Below, one piece after another: positions 34,290-47,130 of a DNA stretch of 64,000 bases (position 1 is its first letter; every line of letters starts with the position of its first letter). The notes beneath the pieces were generated by a model. That model worked only from the letters and a program-made list of their open reading frames with translations, had not been told where the DNA came from and did not search any database. The position numbers were made by a program, and so were the translations under genes. The DNA comes from Scalesia atractyloides (Eukaryota; Streptophyta; Magnoliopsida; Asterales; Asteraceae): assembly GCA_947069175.1 (NCBI GenBank), contig CAMTDV010000002.1, forward strand, positions 6,737,054-6,801,053, given 5' to 3'.

Positions 34290-36040
34290 TGTTGGTTGTT
34301 AAATATTGACCCTAAGCATGCTGAGTTCCTTAAGACTTCTAAGGTCGGTGGGAGCAGTGAAAGTCTTTATCATGACTTGCAAGGAATACAAGAGGTAGGG
34401 GGAAGAGAGTCATTAAATTTTTCTCCGAATTTAATTATGATTACACTTCTTGTACACCATACTGCACCAACTCTTACAAACTTAGAATTCTGAAAATGAT
34501 AGCAATCTAACCAAGAGCTAATCCATAAAACTGAAACTTCTAATAAAACCAATAATCAATTCAGGAGGTCATGTAGGCTTAAAAACCTACTAACTTTGAT
34601 GATTACATAACCTCCCCAACTGAAGTTGAAATGGATTTTGGAAAAGTTTATTGATCCTATCTCTTCTAATTAAACCATTAGCGTCAATCAATCTTCTAAA
34701 TGTAATAAAACTGTTTTCTAGTAAAACTGATTTTATGTGTTCGAATAACATTTGGGATTTGATTGAATTACCTAAGAGTGTTCATAATCAAACCAAATCC
34801 TAATATAGACGTTAAGACACCAAAAAGCAATATTGATTGTAAAGGTTATACTCAGGATGAGATAAATTATCAAAGAATCTTCTTACCTATATTACAAAAG
34901 ATTTCTTTTAGGATCATTATTGTTATAGTAGCTTATAATAGTTTTGAGCTACATTAGATGAACATTAAAACAACTTTCCCTAACAACTGGCTAACATATT
35001 TACACGTTCATAAAACAACCTGAAAGTTCTAAACTTAAGGTTAAAGAACAGTTGTCTATAAGCCGATAAAATCCATGTATGGGGTAATGCAAACATCATA
35101 ATGCGATGAATTCTTAACGCAATTATTTTCATCAAGAAACAGGTGGATTATTGTACCTACCTCAAGATGAGTGGGAGCAACTAAAATAAACTTATCTCTA
35201 TAGATGGCATTCTTTTGACAAGTATATGTTACATAAGTCAAAGCATTGTTAACACAAACTTTGACACAATAGATCTCAGAGATATCTCTTGTGTGATAGA
35301 TATCATAACATACTGAGATAGACCCAATGGGATATTACTTTCTTTCCATAAATTTAATTCTTAAATGGGTCCTTACATATGTAACAAACAATATTGCTCT
35401 CCTTTAGAGGATAATAGGATAAATGAGATTATTTACTTATGCTTCATTAATTAGAAGCCTTATGTAGTTTAAGTATGTACTCGTTTAGATATTACTCACG
35501 TTGCAACACACTAGATATGTCTATATTAATGTGAAGCATCTTATGGAGTATTAATATATTTATAAAGGAAATGGGAGACTATAATTTAAAGAAGAAGTGA
35601 GAACTCAAACCGGTTGATTACTCTAACTTTGTAACATTCAAAGATGACAAAATGTAACTTTGGGGCATATCCTTATGTCAGCGGACAAAACCTATCTCGT
35701 GGAGGAGTCATAATAAACTGATAACAACAACCTAAGTTATAATGACATAATATGTTGATTAATCACAACACAATTGTCAATAAATGTTGTTGAAAATTTA
35801 TCAGTGTACTCATAAGTTCATTAACTCCATGTAAATTTTATATTGAAGACTTATTGTGATAAAATCAGCTACCATGTCTCCTTGAATAGTAACAGTTCGA
35901 GAACTGCTGCATTAAATTTCGATACGAAATTAATTTTTCGTTTATGAACGAATTGAGGAAACTAAATCTTTGTATCGAATGTATTGATGATATGCTTAAG
36001 GATCCTATAACTGAAAGTCTATCACCCATAACTATTATGT
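34290..36040 (+). pseudogene. Copia pol remnant (late RT/RNase H region)
   Basis: Plus-strand pieces: near 35600-35760 an RNase H stretch with ISWRS, and near 35985-36030 a D-M-L-x-DPIT-E-S-L-SP segment, which corresponds to the usual C-terminal ADPLTK-type motif of Copia. Two similar blocks (34000-34100 and 34290-34460) look like copies of one pol segment. Many stops and frameshifts; not functional. Confidence 0.6.
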
Positions 36041-36314
36041 AAGTGCTTATAATAATGACGGGTTTATTGATGACTATGTAAAACTGCATATCGTACTATT
36101 ATTAATTAATTATTAATTTTTCCTCATCAGTTTGATTTTGTATGTCTCTAACATATGTTCTGCCGGTATAATGACATATAGACAAATATAAATACAAATC
36201 AAACGTTAAAGAGCTTATTGCAGATTTTGATCATAACTGTTAGGTTTTAAATTGAGACTGTAGTATGACTAATGGGGGTCCTGAGTCAAACGATGATTCA
36301 ACAACTATATTTCT

Positions 36315-38617
36315 TGTCACACCCCGACCCGCAACGGAAATGGTGATAGGGGCATGATTGGGTTTTCATCAAAGCTCATGACATTTACTATAAAGTTTCA
36401 TATTTATTATTTCTCTTTAAAGAAGAAATTACAATAAACATACAAATACATCATGCTCAAATACATCTTCATTCAAATTACAAACTAGAGTACAATTACA
36501 AAGGAAAACAAAACTAAACATTTATTCCAGGGCATTTAACTTGTTTATTCTTCTAGGCCATCCTATGTGTTTCTTTTCTCAACCGGATCACCTGTATCAT
36601 GTGTAAAATAGGGTTTTTGGGTCAACAAAAGTTGGCGAGTGAATCTTATTTAAATATTTGAAAGGATTAGTTATGTTGGTTATTTGAATAAAATTGTGCA
36701 TAACCAAATATGAATAAACGTAAATGTAAATTTAATCCCAAAACACATAATATCAATAAACGCACAAGCACACACAAAATGATGAACAATGAGATCAAGG
36801 CTCAATCAAACGGAGCCGATCTAATGAGCCACCTGATGCTCAACTCGTCTCCCACGAGGAACTGATGGGCCTAATGCATGATTTGCACACAACTTGACAA
36901 GAATATAAACACACCACAACAAACAATATTTACATCTCGAGTTTAGATCATATAATGGTAATAGCACGAGTTTGAATCAATGAAATAATTATAGCGACAC
37001 ATGATACACCCCAAAACATGAATAAAAAGGGGATTCACTCACAGTGGGTGCGTTTCTTGATGATGATGATTGCGCACGAATTGAGGATTTGATCGACAAA
37101 CGAGTACTAACCTAAAATAATAACGCGATAAATATATAAAGATTAACGTTTTTATTTAATACTTTCTTTAAATTTTTAAGTTGTCCTTGTGGCATTTATT
37201 TGATGTTTTTAAAACTAACAATCTTGTTCTTAACTATTTTTAATTGCTTTATATCAATTAAATAAATACCAGAGAAAAAAAATAAACAATAATAAAATAA
37301 ATAAAATTCGATTTAAAAAAAAAACATGACCTTGTCAGACCTGACAAGGGAGGTCTGACCGGCCCATTGACTATTTGACTGCGGGTGGTGAGGTTCGAAC
37401 TTGTGACCTCTCGTTTGTGTGCACGCAGCTCTTCCAACTGAGCTACGTGTCTAACCTGTTAGTATTCTGATTTTTATTATACTTATATACTCTTTAGATA
37501 AATCTAAATTTAATTAAATTAAAAAGGATTTAAAACTACTCTGACCGGCGCGCACACACAACCTCGAACTCGTGACCTCGACGATGTTTTGCACCCAGCC
37601 CAACCAGTTGGGCTGGGTGTCTAACCCAAAGGAATCCTGTTTTTTTGTTATATTTATGTTCTTATTTGCGGAGATTAGAATTTAGTTTTAAAAAGAATTT
37701 TTAAAATCTTTGAACAGGGAGTATATACAGAGGTTCTAACCGACGACCTGCAAGTTGTACTGCACCCAGCCCTACCAATTGGGTTGGGTGTCTAACCCGG
37801 TTGTCATTGAATTTATAATATATAAATACACTATAAAACTTCATCTTCTTCGTTTGCCCAAAAACATACTTGATTTACATGACTCTGATACTTATATATA
37901 TATATCGCAATTACAGACTTAACACTAGAAATCAGATCAAATGGAGGCCAAGAAATTTACCGGTTGAGGTTGATTACGAGTATCCGGTGAAAGACTTCCG
38001 ATGAGAAATTTCCGGTGGGAGATCCGGTGGTGACAGGAGGATCGAGCAGAGAGTGTTGAGAGTCGATTTGAGTGAATAAGCGAGTTGGGTTTCCTGACTG
38101 AAAGTATTTATAGACTTCCAAGATCACAACTTGATTTAAAATCAAAAACGGTAATTGTAACTATGATTCAGCATAACGGTTTGCGAGTTAATGCTTTCGA
38201 TTGTGATTTCGGTTAAAGATTGACTGTTATAATCGTTCCTGTAAGAATTAAAACGTATACTCAAAGTTATACGATTGAATCAGAGCGGTTACTCACTTGA
38301 ATCTCGCAAATGACTCGTATGGCCCGAATACATATATTTATTGATTTCAATACTTCACAAAAAGTGCAGGTAGTCTGGTGGTGTGTTGTGTGTTTGTTTG
38401 AGCGGGTGACCCGGGTTCGAAACCCGGCGTCTCCATTTAATTTTTATCTCATTATTTATTATTAATTATCAATTATAGTTTTTAAATTCTAATATATTTG
38501 GTAATTATGTTTTGTTTAAAATTAATATGAACCATAAATACGCAAAGAAATTTATAACTGAATGTTTGACTGATAAACGAAGCGGGTTTGGAAACCCGTT
38601 TTTCGACGAATGTTACA
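36315..38617 (-). repeat. 3' LTR of the gag-only element
   Basis: 2303 bp, plus-strand ends TGTCACACCCC and ATGTTACA. Same family as 11146-13756. Confidence 0.9.
37381..38434 (-). repeat. tRNA-like array in the 3' LTR
   Basis: Sense modules (minus strand) at 37381-37455 (A-box arm TAGCTCAGTTGG, B-box-like AAGTTCGAACCT), 37546-37626 (hairpin CACCCAGCCCAA/TTGGGCTGGGTG, B-box-like GAGTTCGAGGT) and 37728-37799 (hairpin with one G-U pair, B-box decayed). The antisense module is on plus at 38367-38434 with T-arm CCGGG-TTCGAAA-CCCGG. Confidence 0.8.
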
Positions 38618-38618
38618 G

Positions 38619-38632
38619 TATCCCCTACTTTT
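38619..38632 (-). other. Polypurine tract of the gag-only element
   Basis: The minus strand reads aaaagtaggggata directly before the 3' LTR start TGTAACATTCG. Confidence 0.75.
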
Positions 38633-39454
38633 AGAAATTTCGTCCCGAAATTTAAGTAGTAGTGGTACGTTTGACTCGAAGGGAGGGTGTTTTAATTTGA
38701 CAATTACATAATTAGAAGAGGGTGGGAGTTTAATTTTTTTTTATTTGAGGCGTTAACGTTCCTAGTAAGGGTTGAATACCCTGCTACAGGAATCGCTTTT
38801 TGATGCCTAAAGTATGAAGATGCGGAACATGGATAAACAGAGTTGATTGACTAGGTATGATCTCATGCATAAGAGTTTTGAGAGGATAAATACGTTTAAA
38901 AAGATAAAGTTATATCATAAAACAAAACTTCAACTATGACGATACTAAAACCTACACGGAACCTCTCATAACCGCCTGACAATGCCTCTAATCCTTTGGC
39001 AAGAATACTTATATATAGGAAGTACCAGCGGCGTATCCACCATACTCTTGTCAAATTTACATTGACTTTGTCAGTAAGTTATGATTAGTTCTATGTGACT
39101 CCAAAATCTACAAAACCAACACAACAGCCAAAGCTTGAGTCTCAAATCTGAAAGGATACATGATTGAATGATGACAGTACCTCTCTCGTTTGTTATGATG
39201 AAGGGGTTAGTCTATGTAAAAGTGAGACACAACCCAACTTCTTTAAATGATGAGATCGAGATACGTCGAGATGTATGATGATATGAATGTTAAATCCATG
39301 AGTATAAAACAAAACTGTAATATCAATTCGCATTAAAATTTTTTGGATACATAAATTCCCAATTTACAACTGGGACACGGAAAGATTTAGATAACATAAA
39401 GAAAACATTAAAACTAGACGATTGGAGTTGAGTCTTGATTCTTGGTGAGGAAAA
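38633..39454. other. Non-coding internal sequence of the gag-only element
   Basis: Sits where pol would be in a complete Ty3/Gypsy element. No open frame or protease/RT motif on either strand. Confidence 0.6.
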
Positions 39455-40807
39455 CTAGTTGGGTGATTCGTTTGGGCCGTTATTATCTTCAACAGGATTG
39501 GCGTTGATGTTGTAAGCTCTTCCTCTTGCTGGTGGTGGAGCTGGGTTTGCTTTATTTGCTTGGTTAACTGGGTTTGCTTGAGCCTGGGCGTTTATGATGT
39601 TAACCAATCGAGGGCACGTGTTTCTAAAGTGGGTAGGATCGCCACAATTAAAACAAGCTCGAACATATGGAAACATGGGGTATTGGGGTTGTTGATATGT
39701 TTGGATCATGTTTTGAGTAGGGGGTGAAGCTTGGTTTTGAGGGGCACGACAAGTTTTGCTCCAATGACCATAACGCCCACAATTTGCACACAGTCGACAA
39801 GGTACGGTAGATGGGTGGTGATAAAAACAGGTGTTGCATTGAGGGTGAGGTCCAATGTAAAGTTTCTTATTTGGGTAAGTAGAGTTAGGTGCTACTTGAG
39901 TGATTGGGATAGCTTGGAGGGGTATGGTTTGTGAAGCTGGTTGATTGCCTTGGGTAATAGCGGAATTTTACCCGTCTCGTTTTCTCTTAGGAGTGGTTTG
40001 AGAAGAGGATTCAGTTTGGGTGGAGTTTGAGGTTTTGGTGGATGCTTTATCCTTCTTCTTCTCCTCCTCTGTGAAGTCTTTATTCCGGATGCGGTTTTCG
40101 GTGAGCTCTGTAGCTAACTCCATTGCTGTTTCCAAAGTTGCAGGTGTGGTACTTATTACAGGGTCTTGAATTTTTGAAGAAAGACCTCGAATGTAGTGCT
40201 CGATCAAACGGTAGAGGGGAGTGAACAAGTTGGGGACCATCTGATTTAACTCAAGGAATCTCTTGTTGTATGTAGTGTGGTCGCCCTCCTTTTGTTTCAA
40301 AGAATAGAACTCATATTCCAATTTCTTGATTTCGCTTCTTAGACAGAAACGTCTTGTCATGGTTTCCTTCAACTCTTCCCAAGTCAAAGTCATAGCATTC
40401 TCAGTACCTCGCTTGGCCTTCTATGTATTCCACCATGTAAGTGCTACTCCAAATAAACGACCGGTAGCATAACGCACCTTGCGATCATCGGGACAGTCGC
40501 AATTGAGAAAAGTGTTTTCCATCTCCTCAAACCAATGGAGGAGAGCGGTGACACCTTTAGTCCCTTCGTATTTTGGAGGGTCGCAGGATTTGAAATGCTT
40601 GAAGGTGCATTTAGTGGTATTTGGGGGAGGGTTGACAACATTTTGATCTTCTTGATTGATTGGGTTGACGGGATTAGCGGTAAGGGCTTGTTGAACTTGA
40701 ACTACGATGTTGGGTATTACGGCAGCCATTTGTTGAGCGATTTGGGCAGCGATGCGCTCGCGGGTTTTTCCTGATCTCATTTTTCTACGAGAGAGACTAG
40801 AAGACAT
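39455..40807 (-). pseudogene. Ty3/Gypsy-type gag with two in-frame stops
   Basis: One continuous minus-strand frame of about 450 codons from ATG at 40807. It is broken by TAG at 40421-40423 and TAA at 39968-39970 and ends at 39455. The retrotransposon gag domain shows FxxCxPPxYEG, LLHWFEEME, VRYATGRL and ALTWW, then the LTWEELKETM region. Two CX2CX4HX4C zinc knuckles follow (CANCGRYGHWSKTC and CFNCGDPTHFRNTC). No protease motif comes after them. The frame is otherwise clean, so the stops are recent, or the element is copied in trans. In Ty3/Gypsy relatives Gag packages the RNA into particles. Confidence 0.85.
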
Positions 40808-41635
40808 CTACAAGAAATACGTATCAAGAGTATGAGTTTGACGTTTTAGGTGTCATGTGTCGTATTTAGAGATGAACATTCATAAAACAAATGAAGAATA
40901 ATAAATTTACTACATCCATAGGATGTCTTGGGCTTTGCTCGTAATTGGGCCTTGCATGCCGCCATACTTCACCTTCGTAATCATGTGGGCCCCATGATTA
41001 CCTGGTCTTTCATATGGTTCGCATGTGTTAGCCTGGTAACGTACACTAAAACCCGGAGAAAATCGAGAAATATGTATGTAACTTATGAAATTCGGAGTGC
41101 ATCCAGGTGTGGACACGGTGACACCTCAAAGTGGGGTTAGTTCGAATGACGTTTGGTGTGGCATGCTTTGGCCTAATAGGTCCTTCGTACTCTCGTCGTT
41201 AGTCCCCAGGTAGGCAAACTGGTCCGTTATATTGGATTTATACGAATGCCAACCTAGACAGGACGTTCCGACTACCGGTACTTGTACCCTTACAGTTACT
41301 ACATGCCCGTCGTAGAACTCACTTTGATGAGATTGAAAAACGAAAATTGCGACAAAGTCTTGAATAAATGAAATATAAGGATGATTTGAATATGTGAACA
41401 TTGAAATATGCGGATGAATGTATATGTAAGCAGGTTATGTTTGACAATAAGTATAACTCATTAAATATCACACAATATGATAGTGGAAGTGTTTGCATGC
41501 ATTTGTGTGTGTAATAAATATGAAACAAATAAACATCATGAGTTTGCATGTAACCACATAAACAATTAAAATATAATCAACTATAGTATAGGCTCTGAGG
41601 GTCTAATAACCTATCCTATATCCCTATAGTCAAAA

Positions 41636-41647
41636 GCTCTGATACCA
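41636..41647 (-). other. Primer binding site, tRNA-iMet type
   Basis: The minus strand TGGTATCAGAGC lies three bases after the 5' LTR end, the standard plant initiator-Met primer site. Confidence 0.9.
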
Positions 41648-44024
41648 ATCTATCACACCCCGACCCGCAACGAAAATGGTGATAGGGGCATGATTGGGTT
41701 TTCATCAAAGCTCATGACATTTACTATAAAGTTTCATATTTATTATTTCTCTTTAAAGAAGAAGTTACAATAAACATACAAATACATCATGCTCAAATAC
41801 ATCTTCATTCAAATTACAAACTAGAGTACAATTACAAAGGAAAACAAAACTAAACATTTATTCCAGGGCATTTAACTTGTTTATTCTTCTAGGCCATCCT
41901 ATGTGTTTCTTTTCTCAACCGGATCACTTGTATCATGTGTAAAATATGGTTTTTGGGTCAACAAAAGTTGGCGAGTGAACCTTATTTAAATATTTGAAAG
42001 GATTAGTTATGTTGGTTATTTGAATAAAATTGTGCATAACCAAATATGAATAAACGTAAATGTAAATTTAATCCCAAAACACATAATATCAATAAATGCA
42101 CAAGCACACACAAAATGATGAACAATGAGATCAAGGCTCAATCAAACGGAGCCGATCTAATGAGCCACCTGATGCTCAACTCGTCTCCCACGAGGAACTG
42201 ATGGGCCTAATGCATGATTTGCACACAACTTGACAAGAATGTAAACACACCACAACAAACAATATTTACATCTCGAGTTTAGATCATATAATGGTAATAG
42301 CACAAGTTTGAATCAATGAAATAATTATAGCGACACATGATACACCCCAAAACATGAATAAAAAGGGGAATTTGTAAGAATTCACTCATAGTGGGTGCGT
42401 TTCTTGATGATGATGATTGCGCACGAATTAAGGATTTGATCGAAAAACGAGTACTAACCTAAAATAATAACGCGATAAATATATAAAGATTAACGTTTTT
42501 ATTTAATACTTTCTTTAAATTTTTAAGTTGTCCTTGTGGCATTTATTTGATGTTTTTAAAACTAACAATCTTGTTCTTATTTTAATTGCTTTATATCAAT
42601 TAAATAAATACCAAGAGAAAAAAAAATAAACAATAATAAAATAAATAAAATTCGATTTAAAAAAAACATGACCTTGTCAGACCTGACAAGGGAGGTCTGA
42701 CCGGCCAATTGACTATTTGACTGTGGGTGGTGAGGTTCGAACTTGTGACCTCTCGTTTGTGTGCACGCAGCTCTTCCAACTGAGCTACGTGTCTAACCTG
42801 TTAGTATTCTGATTTTTATTATACTTATATACTCTTTAGATAAATCTAAATCTAATTAAATTAAAAAGGATTTAAAACTACTCTGACCGGCGCGCACACA
42901 CAACCTCGAATTCGTGACCTCGACGATGTTTTGCACCCAGCCCAACCAGTTGGGCTGGGTGTCTATGTCACACCCCGACCCGCAGCGGAATAAGAGTCGG
43001 GGCATAATTGGGTTATCACCAAAGCTCATGATGTTTACTAAAATGTTTCATATTTATTAAATTCAAATTACAACTTAAATGTTCAAATCAAATCCATACA
43101 ATTACAAGGAAAATGAAGCTAAGTAAAACAATCGAAAGCTTAATCTGATTTATTCTTCTAAGTCTTCCTATGTGTTTCTTGCCTCAACTGGATCACCTGT
43201 ATCATGTGTAAAACGGGGGATATTTTGGGTCAACAAAAGTTGGCGAGTGAACATTGATAAAACATTGTTATTAATTGCTTGTTGTATTTAATATTGAAAA
43301 TTTGTGCAATAATCACATGTGAGCAAACATATATAAATAAACAATACACAAACCACATTGGATGAGTAAATGACATAAATGATGATGTATTTGAGATCAA
43401 GGCTCAATCAAACGGAGCCGATCGAATGACATGAATGATGATGATGTATGTGAGATCAAGGCTCAATCAAACGGAGCCGATCGAATGAGGCACCTGATAC
43501 TCAACCCGTATCCCACGGGGAGCTGATGGGCCTAATGAAATGCATGTACTGAAAATGATAAATTCAATCTAACATAATACACACAACAATTGATACATAC
43601 ACATTTGATCACGGATATGATAGATGCACAAGTGTTTAAATATAACAAGGAATTAAACGACACATGATACACCCCAAAATGTGATTAAAACGGGGAATTG
43701 GTAGAGATTCACTCACTTTGGGTGCGTTCTTTTGATGACGTTGGATGCGCACGAGTTTTGGGATTTGATCGACGAGGAAAACTAACCTAAATAATAACGA
43801 AGTGGTTCGGTAAATAAATAGATTTTAATTCATAATCTTAATAGGGTTTTTAGATTCATTTTTGTGAGTTTAAGGACGTTTTCTAACTTTAAAAATATTA
43901 TTTTTAAGTATTTTTAATTGATTTTTAAATTAAATAAATAAATAAAAAGAAATAAAAATTTTGACTTTTTTTCTTTTGACCGTTGACCGTTGACCGTTGA
44001 CCGGTCGGACTGTGGTTAAGTGTG

Positions 44025-44437
44025 CGCTGAGTGAGGTTCGAACCCGAGACCTCTCGTACGCGTGCACGCAGCTCTACCAACTGAGCTACATGTCTAACCC
44101 GAAATACTTTCTGTTTTAATTATATTTATATACTAATTAAGTTTAATTTTATTTGGTTTTTATTAAAAATGATTTATATAGCCGAACCGGTTGCAGGGAC
44201 CCGGAGTCGAAGTCGGGTCCTTTGGTTCGTATGCGCACAGCCCAACCAGTTGGGCTGTGTGTCTAATCTGATTAATTCACGGATTATAATACTCTTATAA
44301 ACATACTGTGACATGTTCTGATTATGTTCTAAAAATATTGGTTTTATTTCTGAAAGTCGGTACGTTGTGTGATTCGAACTCGTGACGTGTGTGTTGTTTG
44401 CGCACACAGTCCACCGCTGGACTGTGTGTCTAACCCG
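44025..44437 (-). repeat. tRNA-like array in the nested solo LTR
   Basis: Modules at 44025-44099 (A-box TAGCTCAGTTGG at 44077-44088 and B-box core GGGTTCGAACC at 44035-44045), 44190-44270 (hairpin CACAGCCCAA/TTGGGCTGTG; B-box decayed) and 44360-44437 (hairpin CACACAGTCC/GGACTGTGTG; GAGTTCGAATC). Spacing is about 170 bp. The first module is the most tRNA-like in the window in its D-arm. Confidence 0.8.
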
Positions 44438-45298
44438 TTTGATTATGTGATTTTAATTATACTTATACTTATTCCTGACTTCGTCTTCTTCGTTTACAAA
44501 CACCCAGATCAGAGAGTTCCGACTGTTTTGTTTAACTCGATTATCAAAACTTATAATTAGTTGAAATGTAATCGTTAACGAGATTAAAGAACAGAATGTA
44601 CCAAAACAGTGTGTTTAATTCAGATTTCCGGCAAGGGGCGTCGGCTCTGATTGATGATCTCCGTCTGAGTGAATCAATCAACGGTTTTGATCAATGAGTT
44701 GTGCAATTAAGGTAGTAAACAAAGGATGTCAGGGGGGTTTAGATGATTGTACCGATTCACAGCGAAACTTCGGAATTTTCAGAGATTTTCCGGCGAGTGT
44801 AGGAATTCCCGGCAACGTTGTCTGAGACGGATTCTGGTTGAACGATTTATGTTAGTACTTGTCTAATAATGGATTGAAAACGAAAGAATCGAGAATTTTA
44901 CCGATTTGAAGTAAGTCCCGGTTTTCCGGTGAAAGTCCGGCGACTTGTAAAATTTCTCCGGCGAGTGCTAAAGCTTCGAGAGTTTGTGCGATTTTAAGCG
45001 AAAAGATTACCAGAGGTTTGGGTGGGTATTTATCGGGAAGAAACAGAACGTATTAAGTCCGAATTAGGTCTTGATTCGTGGTCAAGGTTTCTCTGGCGGT
45101 TACGACCGCAGCTGATTGATGAACGTCGGTTATAACCGATGTCGAAGTCGGTTATAACGTTATAGTCAAAAGGAAAATGGCTAAACTCGCGGATTGCCGG
45201 ATTTTCCGGTGATTGCGAGTTCTGCCGCGCTGAAGTCCGGTTTGAATTCGAGATTTAATTTAAGTATTATTTGTTTCAATATAATAACAAAGAAGTCA

Positions 45299-45365
45299 AG
45301 TGGCGGAGTGGTATGCTGGGTGTTTGTTGTAGCAGCTGACCCGGGTTCGAAACCCGGCAGCCTCC
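45299..45365 (+). repeat. Antisense tRNA-like module of the nested solo LTR
   Basis: gtggcggagtggtatgc (A-box-like) and the perfect T-arm CCGGG-TTCGAAA-CCCGG. It is the best-preserved copy of the antisense module, similar to Ser/Leu-type tRNA halves. No convincing 7-bp acceptor stem. Confidence 0.65.
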
Positions 45366-46647
45366 TTTATTTTTTTATTGACTTATTTTTATTATTTATT
45401 AACTATGGTTTAAAATTCTAACAATGTTTATTAATTATGTATTGATTAAAATTAAAATTGACAATATATACGCAACGAAAATTATAACTGACTATTCGAT
45501 TAATAAACGAAGCGGGTTTTGGAAACCCGTTTTTCGACGGATGTTACAGTCTAACCCAAAGGAATCCTGTTTTTTGTTATATTTATGTTCTTATTTGCGG
45601 AGATTAGAATTAGTTTTAAAAAGAATTTTTAAAATCTTTGAACCGGGAATATATACAGAGGTTCAAACCAACGACCTGCAAGTTGTACTGCACCCAGCCC
45701 TACCAATTGGGCTGGGTGTCTAACCCGGTTGTCATTGAATTTATAATATATTAATACACTATAAAACTTCATCTTCTTCGTTTGCCCAAAAACATACTTG
45801 ATTTACACGACTCTGATACTTATATATATATCGCAATTACAGACTTAACACCAGAAATCAGATATCAAATGGAGGCCAAGAAATTTACCGGCTGAGGTTG
45901 ATTACGAGTATCCGGCGAAAGACTTTCGATGAGAAATTTCCGGTGGGAGATCCGGTGGTGACAGGAGGATCGAGCAGAGTGTGTTGAGAGTCGATTTGAG
46001 TGAATAAGCGAGTTGGGTTTCCTGACTGAAAGTATTTATAGACTTCCAAGATCACAACTTGATTTAAAATAAAAAACGGTAATTGTAACAATGATTCAGC
46101 ATAACGGTTTGCGAGTTAATGCTTTCGATTGTGATTTCGGTTAAAGATTGACTGTTATAATCGTTCCTGTAAGAATTAAAACGTATACTCAAAGTTATAC
46201 GATTGAATCAGAGCGGTTACTCACTTGAATCTCGCAGATGACTCGTATGGCCCGAATACATATATTTATTGATTTCAATACTTCACAAAAAGTGCAGGTA
46301 GTCTGGTGGTGTGTTGTGTGTTTGTTTGAGCGGGTGACCCGGGTTCGAAACCCGGCGTCTCCATTTAATTTTTATCTCATTATTTATTATTAATTATCAA
46401 TTATAGTTTTTAAATTCTAATATATTTGGTAATTATGTTTTGTTTAAAATTAATATGAACCATAAATACACAAAGAAATTTATTACTGAATGTTTGACTG
46501 ATAAACGAAGCGGGTTTGGAAACCCGTTTTTCGACGAATGTTACATTTCTCTGCTACGGTTCTTGGTTTAAAGCTAAAACGAGTACTAACTTCTGATTAG
46601 ACTAATCTAATACTCATAACAAATTATTATTCAGCTAAGTGGGAGAA

Positions 46648-46667
46648 TGTAAGATTATATATATATA

Positions 46668-46739
<72 letters not shown>

Positions 46740-47130
46740 GCCACCATTATCATTTATATAATACAGATCAAAATATATTAAAACCTATAATATAATTAGT
46801 TGGTAATTGTTAATGGACCGATTTACCCAAATTAACTAATTGGGTTTCCCCTTGGGTGTTATATAAAGAGATTACTAGAGAGGGATTAGGGTTAGACATT
46901 CATAACATCAACTCATAATCGACCTCCTCTCTCTCCATTACTACAAGTTCTTCAACCCTAAAGAATTCGATACTACCATCAAGAAAATACATCCTAAAGG
47001 GGAACCAGATCAAGCTGACTATCATGTAGAACTCCATGGCTGCATCAGTATCTGGATTCTCTGCTGGCCTGTCTGCTGTATCAGGTATTATTTACATGTT
47101 TCAATTATGTTTATACAGAACTAATCAACA
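46648..47130 (+). repeat. Right (3') LTR of Copia element
   Basis: Begins TGTAAGATT just after the polypurine tract, runs through an (AT)n stretch (46655-46732), and matches the left LTR to 47130. Confidence 0.8.

Larger units (their letters stand above)
42966..45548 (-). mobile_element. Solo LTR nested in the 5' LTR, same family
   Basis: Plus-strand ends TGTCACACCCC and ATGTTACA, flanked by a perfect GTCTA duplication (42961-42965, 45549-45553). 2.58 kb, more diverged from the host LTR than the two host LTRs are from each other. It contains a 58-bp direct repeat (gatcaaggctcaatcaaacg at about 43402 and 43454) and a gttgacc run (43981-44003). The insertion point falls in the conserved TAGACAC leader of a tRNA-like module. 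Confidence 0.9.
36315..46545 (-). mobile_element. Gag-only LTR retrotransposon (TR-GAG-like), young
   Basis: Flanked by a perfect 5-bp duplication TTTCT (36310-36314, 46546-46550). In minus orientation: 5' LTR 41651-46545 (with a nested solo LTR), primer site complementary to tRNA-iMet (TGGTATCAGAGC, 41636-41647), a gag-like frame (40807-39455), a polypurine tract (38619-38632) and 3' LTR 36315-38617. The two LTRs are near 2.3 kb and differ only at scattered positions, so insertion looks recent. The internal region is only 3.0 kb and no protease, RT, RNase H or integrase is seen. It would need enzymes from a relative. Confidence 0.9.
41651..46545 (-). repeat. 5' LTR of the gag-only element, split by a solo LTR
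   Basis: About 2307 bp once the nested element and one GTCTA copy are removed, against 2303 bp for the partner LTR. Its terminal CA is changed to TA next to the primer site. tRNA-like modules: 42722-42797, 42888-42965 (split at its leader by the nested insertion), 45653-45727, and antisense 46293-46364. Confidence 0.9.
30309..47130 (+). mobile_element. Decayed Ty1/Copia element split by a nested LTR retrotransposon
   Basis: Left LTR 30309-30746 and right LTR 46648-47130 share gggtttcccctt, a TATA box (gtatataaggag / gttatataaagag), the phrase gaattcg(g/a)tactaccatc and an end gatcaaca. The left LTR is followed by tggtattagag, a decayed tRNA-iMet primer site. The right LTR is preceded by the polypurine tract aagtgggagaa. 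The internal region is frame-broken, with late pol motifs still visible. It is interrupted at 36315-46545 by a younger element. Flanks do not show a target duplication. Confidence 0.8.
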
